Below, one piece after another: positions 1 to 7,700 of a stretch of 31,474 nucleotides of DNA. The stretch lies in NCBI RefSeq assembly GCF_000485595.1, contig NW_014577520.1, positions 244,384 through 275,857 of the forward strand, in the 5' to 3' direction. Within the stretch, counting starts at the first letter, position 1. Every line of letters begins with the position of its first letter. The notes below the pieces were generated by a model. That model made no database searches. It saw nothing but the letters and a program-made list of their open reading frames with translations, and was not told the DNA's origin. The translations under genes were made by a program, and so were the position numbers. This stretch comes from Priapulus caudatus (Eukaryota > Priapulida > Priapulimorpha > Priapulimorphida > Priapulidae).

Positions 1-349
1 AAGTCATTAAAGCTACACAGCTATATCTTTGTTACTGTACTACCGGTATAGCAAAGCCTATCAACGCGGTGGCGGGAGGGCGCATTGATTCGGTTGCCAT
101 TGAGTTTATCAGAAGAATAGTCGGCTACAGTACACGTCAGTTGAGCGCTGTCGCTCTGCAGCACTTGTTTATTAGTACCCGGCACTGAAATAGGATAACC
201 TAATATTAATTTTGTAGTAAGGTTGTAATGTATGCTTTTAAATGATGCAATGTGTCATTTATTATAATATTTGTTAACAGCGCAAACGAGGTATACATAT
301 TAGGCTTTTGAATAAGTTGTATAAAACCGAGTATTTGTTTATATTGTAG

Positions 350-419
350 GCCGATATAAAACGAACATTTCTATATGACTTCCATGTATCAAAAGGAGCA
401 AAAATGGTGCCATTTGCAG
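350..419 (+). CDS. AMT: AMT exon, upstream copy (LYDFH...KMVPFA)
   Basis: Seventy bases between an AG acceptor at 348-349 and a GT donor at 420-421. In phase 0 it reads 23 residues including [16 protein letters not shown] plus one extra base, matching the start of mature T-protein. It is too short for simple ORF detection and was found by extending the protein upstream of the GWSMPVQY exon; the junction base restores the glycine of PFAGWS. Sequence is identical to 4636-4705. Confidence 0.9.
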
Positions 420-1702
420 GTGAAATAAAAAATAAATGTTATTGATTGCCATAATACCACATAAATAACGCCATAACAGTTCTTCTTGAAATGGGCAGTC
501 ATTTTTTTGGTGAGATGTTTTATCAAAGTGGACATTAATAGCTATTTGAAAAGATTCTTAATGGGCCATACTCTTTTTCCCATGACCCACTTCTAAATCT
601 CGGTGGTCACTTTATTCCGGACAACGCGTGGTCAATGTCGTTTTTCCTTCCCAGCCACTAGTTAACTGACATTTACCTTTCCACTAGTAATAGCTAGCTA
701 ATAATATATAGAGAGCATAGCCATGATAATACCGTATGACATCATGATAGCCTGATGAATTTTGTCTTGCGTTTTTGTAGGATGGTCCATGCCAGTACAG
801 TACAATGATGGAGTGGCCGCCTCCCACCTCCATGTCCGGGAGCATGCGGGTATCTTTGACGTGAGTCACATGGTGCAGACGAAAATCCACGGTAAAGATA
901 GGGTAAAGTTCATCGAGAGTCTGGTAGGTGGCCTTGAACAAAACGACGTCATTCCTGCATGTGCAAATAATCTGTCTGAACGTCACAAGAATTGTACGAA
1001 GTATCGTTTGCCCATCTTCTTTTAAAGTCAAACACGTATGGTCATGGAAAGAGTCTTTGAGGTGCATTGTTGAACTGAACATGTAATTTTTGGACACTAG
1101 GCAATGGTACTGATCCTTCTTTTAATTTTCAGGTAGTGGGAGACATTGCAGGTTTAAAAGATAACCAAGGAATGCTAACTCTGTTCACCAATGACAAAGG
1201 TACAAATAAAACCGTGTTTCCACATGTCAACGTGTAGTTGTGCATGCACGTTTTTGTGTGATCACGCCGCGCCGCTGCCACGCGCAAAAGAAACCAGGGA
1301 AACGATGGGGGTGATTTCAAGGCGCTAGCATGTATTGTCACAAAATTATACGCTCAGCGCGCGCACACCGCTACGCGTACTGTTACAAAAATTATAATGA
1401 TAAAACGAACTCAATACTCGCGCGCACATACATATATACGCAATGACAAGTCGGGTACAACTATTACACACGATAACAATCAACTTAACATATATGTAAT
1501 GACAAGTCGGGTACAACTATTACACACGGTAACAATCAACTTAACATATATGTAATGACAAGTCGGGTACAACTAGTACACACGATAACAATCAACTTAA
1601 CATATATGTAATGACAAGTCGGGTACAACTAGTACACACGATAACAATCAACTTAACATATATGTGCACGGCGCTCCCTCTCGTCTCCTTCCTCTTCTTC
1701 TC

Positions 1703-1746
<44 letters not shown>

Positions 1747-4700
1747 GCTTCGTCTACTTCTTCTCCTACTCCGTCTTCCTCTTCTGCTTCTTCTTCTTCT
1801 TCTTCTTCTTCTAGCTTAACACTACATTGGCTACTGTTCATACGACGTGTAACAGTCGGAGAGCCTGGTCGGTTTAGCCCCAGATTAGCTGAATCAAAAA
1901 GATTAGAATTTAATATATGAACAAAACAAATATAATAGTTATATAAAATTCACAAACAAAGAAAGGATCGAGGTGATTAATAGGCAACCAAGTAATCAAA
2001 AAATTCACCAAATATTCATACCTAGGGGATTTAATATAGGAGGTTATAACGCTATGATAGCGAGTCCGAACTGAAAAATGTATTAATTATTATGAAATTA
2101 TTATTAAATGAAATAATTATTATGGGCAAAAGAGCAAAATTGTGGAAATCATACTATAGAAGCAAGAGTGAAATTATGCGAATACACAATTTTACCTTTC
2201 TTCCTAAATAACAGTGAAACATGGACTAACTTAACTAAGGAAGAAGTAAACATGTTGCAGGATATCCAAAATGATCCAAGAGATGGCGCTGTGACATGTA
2301 AACATTGGCTCCCGAAGCGAGATTTTTTGCCGAAAATGTTTACTGAATGACGCGCTCGTTGACTTGCGACAGCGAGTGAAAATGCAGAAATTTTTTCTCT
2401 TCGATGCGAAATGCATCGGCCGGGCATTTCATTATTTACGAAAAGTCAACGGGCTTGCAGTAGGTACAGGAGTCAGCTCACGTCGTTGACGCCCCATTCA
2501 TGCCAATCAACAAATAAGGCGGGGCTTATCGTGCCTACAGATATGCGAAAATGAAAGAAAAGAACTTAGCACTGTGCGCAAAACAGCGTGTTATTTTCGT
2601 TTTTGTGCCAAACTCTATCGTAGGAAACCGTTCTAGCCTAGCAGAATGCCCTAGTTCGTGAGATCGGCGATTCCGTGCCGCAATAGGTATTATAGCTGAA
2701 AGTTAGTATATAAGGGGGCGGCGTAGACTGTGATTGGAAGACACATAGTGTCAATCCTCGGCGAGCGCCTCGGGATCATGGCCGCGTTACGTCTAGTCTA
2801 CATTATTAAAACTGGGGTTGTTGGCAGGTTTCACTGCTGTTACTGTTAGTGTTAATATACACATTTTTGATCTTCAACTGAACCTAAAAATTTACCCCAT
2901 ATTTGTACATTGCAACCGGCTTATAAAGAACATTGTGATCCCATGGAAATACTAGTGCGAGTAGGAAAAATATGTCTCGATCGCTGTAGTCGTGTGTGCA
3001 TGACGTCATACCCGCGCGCATTGTGCTTGGTCTGGTGGGCCTCGAAACGGAGCTCGGAGGCCGGCAGCAGCTCATGCATCCCGGCATGCAATGCGCCCCG
3101 TTACTCGTGTATAAACAGACATCTCGTCCTCTTTACATTTTCACGGAAAGAACGTTTCCTGCAGGATTTCACGAGCTATCTTTGGCGGGAGTAGGTTAGA
3201 AAAAAGGCCAGAGTTATAATTCGAACAAGTGAACATTTATGTACACATAGATACCAAGATGGGAGCTGTTAGATGTGTTTTCGTTCTGTGATCGTGTGAA
3301 ATGAAGCGAGCGTCGAACGAATTTTTTAATCCTGCTTTCCTACCTGCTCTCTTATTCATGTTGTTTGTGCACGCAGCACAGGGCGGGCGTGCGGTGTACT
3401 TGTGTGTTGCAGATGAGCATTAGACCGGCATTTACAGGTGATTATAGGCAAAATAGAGTAGAGAAACATTAAGACTTTGGTACATTTCGTGTTTATTTAC
3501 CATTAATTTTTTTTATTGAGACGTTACACCAGCTTCAGAAGTTGTGATTTTAATTCTAAACAACTGCTTATAAGTGAAGATACGATTTCCAATTCAGTTT
3601 TTAGCTCATCTGACATAGTCAGATGCAGCTTGTAGAATCGCATGAGCGTGCGTCCGTGCGTTCTTGCGTCAACAGTTGGCCACAAATCTTAACCGCTCGA
3701 CGTACGGTCACGATAATCGGGGCGCGAGGATTAATCCGAAAACGAGTTGGGATGTCGAAGCTGGGGGTCAAAGGTCAAAGGTGAAGAGGTGTAAAAGCAA
3801 GGGGAACATTCCCTCCTTAACTTAAGGTATAGGGAGGAAATGCAGAATTGCGGCACAAATCTAAACGGCTCGACCTAGGCTCGTGATAGTCGTTGTATAG
3901 CATCATGGTAGGAAAAGCCATCACTGTGCCGAAATTGGAGGTCACAGGTCAAAGGTCAATGGAGGCACAGGGCAGATTTGAGACATTTTCTGAGGACATG
4001 GTCTGACGGAGCGATTGGAAAACTTTTTTGTTTCAGTGGTGACTTACCATTTTTATGGCTTTATTGAAAGGACTAGGAAATGTGCTTTCCACTGACGTGC
4101 GAAGAGTAAGTGTCTGATAATCTTTTGACCCTCAACAGGAGGGTTAAACATTGATTTGTTGACTGTTAACAAAGGACTGAACTGCTTTTGCTATTAGAGC
4201 CCCCTTCACCCACCCTACCCCGACCCTCCCCCCACCCTCCACCCCCACCCTTCCCCACCACCACCACCAATAACGTTAATATAGCGAAGTCATTAAAGCT
4301 ACACAGCTATATCTTTGTTACTGTACTACCGGTATAGCAAAGCCTATCAACGCGGTGGCGGGAGGGCGCATTGATTCGGTTGCCATTGAGTTTATCAGAA
4401 GAATAGTCGGCTACAGTACACGTCAGTTGAGCGCTGTCGCTCTGCAGCACTTGTTTATTAGTACCCGGCACTGAAATAGGATAACCTAATATTAATTTTG
4501 TAGTAAGGTTGTAATGTATGCTTTTAAATGATGCAATGTGTCATTTATTATAATATTTGTTAACAGCGCAAACGAGGTATACATATTAGGCTTTTGAATA
4601 AGTTGTATAAAACCGAGTATTTGTTTATATTGTAGGCCGATATAAAACGAACATTTCTATATGACTTCCATGTATCAAAAGGAGCAAAAATGGTGCCATT

Positions 4701-7700
4701 TGCAGGTGAAATAAAAAATAAATGTTATTGATTGCCATAATACCACATAAATAACGCCATAACAGTTCTTCTTGAAATGGGCAGTCATTTTTTTGGTGAG
4801 ATGTTTTATCAAAGTGGACATTAATAGCTATTTGAAAAGATTCTTAATGGGCCATACTCTTTTTCCCATGACCCACTTCTAAATCTCGGTGGTCACTTTA
4901 TTCCGGACAACGCGTGGTCAATGTCGTTTTTCCTTCCCAGCCACTAGTTAACTGACATTTACCTTTCCACTAGTAATAGCTAGCTAATAATATATAGAGA
5001 GCATAGCCATGATAATACCGTATGACATCATGATAGCCTGATGAATTTTGTCTTGCGTTTTTGTAGGATGGTCCATGCCAGTACAGTACAATGATGGAGT
5101 GGCCGCCTCCCACCTCCATGTCCGGGAGCATGCGGGTATCTTTGACGTGAGTCACATGGTGCAGACGAAAATCCACGGTAAAGATAGGGTAAAGTTCATC
5201 GAGAGTCTGGTAGGTGGCCTTGAACAAAACGACGTCATTCCTGCATGTGCAAATAATCTGTCTGAACGTCACAAGAATTGTACGAAGTATCGTTTGCCCA
5301 TCTTCTTTTAAAGTCAAACACGTATGGTCATGGAAAGAGTCTTTGAGGTGCATTGTTGAACTGAACATGTAATTTTTGGACACTAGGCAATGGTACTGAT
5401 CCTTCTTTTAATTTTCAGGTAGTGGGAGACATTGCAGGTTTAAAAGATAACCAAGGAATGCTAACTCTGTTCACCAATGACAAAGGTACAAATAAAACCG
5501 TGTTTCCACATGTCAACGTGTAGTTGTGCATGCACGTTTTGGTGTGATCACGCCGCGCCGCTGCCACGCGCAAAAGAAACCAGGGAAACGATGGGGGTGA
5601 TTTCAAGGCGCTAGCATGTATTGTCACAAAATTATGCGCTCAGCGCGCGCACACCGCTACGCGTACTGTTACAAAAAATTATAATGATAAAACGAACTCA
5701 ATACTCGCGTGCACATACATATATACGCAATGACAAGTCGGGTACAACTATTACACACGATAACAATCAACTTAACATATATGTAATGACAAGTCGGGTA
5801 CAACTAGTACACACGATAACAATCAACTTAACATATGTGTGCACGGCGCTCCCTCTCGTCTCCTTCCTCTTCTTCTCCTTCTCCCTCTTCTTCTTCTTCT
5901 TATTCTTCTTCCTCTTCTTCTGCTTCGTCTACTTCTTCTCCTACTCCGTCTTCCTCTTCTGCTTCTTCTTCTTCTTCTTCTTCTTCTTCTTCTTCTTCCT
6001 CGGCTTCGTCTACTTCTTCTCAGACGGCACGCTGGACGATACACGTCCTCTCTCACGCACGGCTGGGACGACACACGTCCTTTCTCACGCACGGCTGGGA
6101 CGACACTCGTCCTCTCTCACGCACGGCTGGGACGATACAGCGTCCTCTCTCACGCACGGCGGGACGACACACGTCCTCTCTCACGCACGGCTGGACGACA
6201 CACGTCCTTTCTCACGCACGGCTGCTGCGTGGCTCTACTGTACTGCCTGCTTCGCTCACGCTTTGCTACGCGGCTCTACTATCCTTCCCCGCTTGCCCTC
6301 TCGCACGGTACTGCCCGCCTCGCGCGGCGTGCCGCCAGCTGGCCAGGTGCACAGCCTAGCTGTGTGGCTTCGATGCCGGTCGACGGGAACCGGCTAACCG
6401 TGACACCACATCAGCGCGTGTATGCATGCATGTACGTATCAACGCAATGAATACAGTTCGTTGACTGCGGCAAGATTTGTGCATTTTAAACAAAACATTC
6501 AATTGTATTCAGTATGTGCTGTCATAGAATGTGTAGTTAATGCACGATTGCTGGATGGAAATGGTAGATTAATAGACAACATGTCGCGTTCAGGATACCA
6601 GCTCAACATTATTTAATAGAACAAAACTCGTTTATTCAAAAAGCCAAACAAACACACTGATCACTGCCAAGTAGTTTTGGTTTCGATTCATAGAACCTTC
6701 CCAGTTGGCTACAATACTCATGTATCGAATAGTATCGTATAGAATCAGCATCTAATAGTATCGTGACGGGCGCTGAGTAAGCCTGAGTTGGATCCCTACT
6801 TCGTGTTGTAGGCGTGTAGGGTATTTGTCCGCACATGTAGTGGGTTCCACCAACAAACGATGCTTCAAAAACTGACACAAACGAACATGTAAACAAGTGA
6901 CGTCCATGTTCTTTATTCTCCATAGTTTACATAGCTTTACGTAGGTGGCGCTGATGGTTGTCTCCTAAAGCTAACGTATCCTGAATTACCAATATCCAAC
7001 AAGGCGGCATCAAGGACGACCTGATAGTGACGAACACGGTGGACGGCTACCTGTACGTCGTCTCCAACGCTGGGTGCGCCGAGAAGGACCTCAAGCACAT
7101 GATGGAGTCGGTCGCTGGCTTCCGAGCGGCCGGGGGCGACGCCGCGGTGGAGCTGATCGAGGACAGAGCCCTCGTTGCCGTGCAGGGACCCGAGGTGATT
7201 AGCGTTCTGCAGGCGGCCGTCGACGGTGACCTCTCAACTCTGACCTTCATGATGTCGGTGGTGACGAGCGTGTTCGGCGTGCCCGACTGCAGGGTGACCC
7301 GCTGCGGATACACGGGCGAGGACGGCGTCGAGGTGCGTAGGGGGGAGCAGCTGTTCAAACCTGTTAGATATGTATTGCAGGGTTTCTTTTACATAAGAGG
7401 CACAGTGGCGCACCGCCGTTGTCAAATTTAACATCGCCGTTGTGAAAATGATCCTGTATTTACCCTGTATGCTTTTACCCTGTTTTTCCTGTATGCAGCA
7501 TCCGCATGCGTTCCTTTGAATCCATCATGCGCATTTTTTCCCCAAATTGGCCATTACCTCCTTTGTCTAATTTTCCCTCCGAAGAAACCCTGTATTGTAA
7601 TCAAAGGGGGGATGTTTGAAGTATGTGCTTGCCTAATTCGGCACGTGATATAAAACCAAGTTGAAATAGGTGGCTGTAAGTGTAGGCTTTAAACATTGGA

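Larger units (their letters stand above)
1..1812 (+). repeat. Direct duplication, copy 1 (offset 4286 bp)
   Basis: Positions 1 to about 1812 reappear at 4287 to about 6010. By eye, the first ~1240 bases show no differences. After that there are a few substitutions, a one-base insertion in a poly-A run and a change in number of a 56-bp tandem repeat. Similarity ends inside a (CTT)n tract. The match already holds at base 1, so this copy probably extends left of the window. It contains three AMT exons. Confidence 0.93.
3598..4456 (+). repeat. Repeat family A-long, + orientation (DR1- and C-tract-bearing)
   Basis: Reverse complement of most of 16985-17945. It begins with the small palindrome CATCTGACATAGTCAGATG and ends near GCTCTGCAGCACTTGTTT. 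It includes two triple DR1 motifs and a C-rich tract. A third copy of the right part occupies 1-170 because of the large duplication. No coding frame. Non-autonomous element inferred. Confidence 0.8.
4287..6010 (+). repeat. Direct duplication, copy 2 (offset 4286 bp)
   Basis: Second copy of the segment starting at base 1. Its right boundary lies in the CTT tract near 6010, beyond which it runs into the minisatellite and then AMT exon 7004. This is therefore the copy physically contiguous with the rest of AMT. The left edge of detectable duplication coincides with the window edge, so the true unit may be about 4.2-4.3 kb, running from about 1813 to about 6010. Confidence 0.92.

Noticed and set aside
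684-1097. 137-codon open frame on the - strand (also 4970-5383)
   Set aside because: Antisense shadow of AMT exon 781-923 and its introns. The + strand reading has clear T-protein homology with splice sites.
1611-1841. Phe-rich (+) and Glu-rich (-) open frames
   Set aside because: Translations of the CTT/GAA microsatellite, with no non-repetitive coding context.
6036-6224. Possible CRISPR-like array
   Set aside because: Units are contiguous with no unique spacers, and the host is a eukaryote. It is a minisatellite.
5621-6397. 258-codon open frame across the CTT tract and minisatellite
   Set aside because: It is open only because simple repeats lack stops. Three frames are open at once, the encoded sequence is Phe/Ser/Leu runs then repeat, and it lies in an AMT intron.
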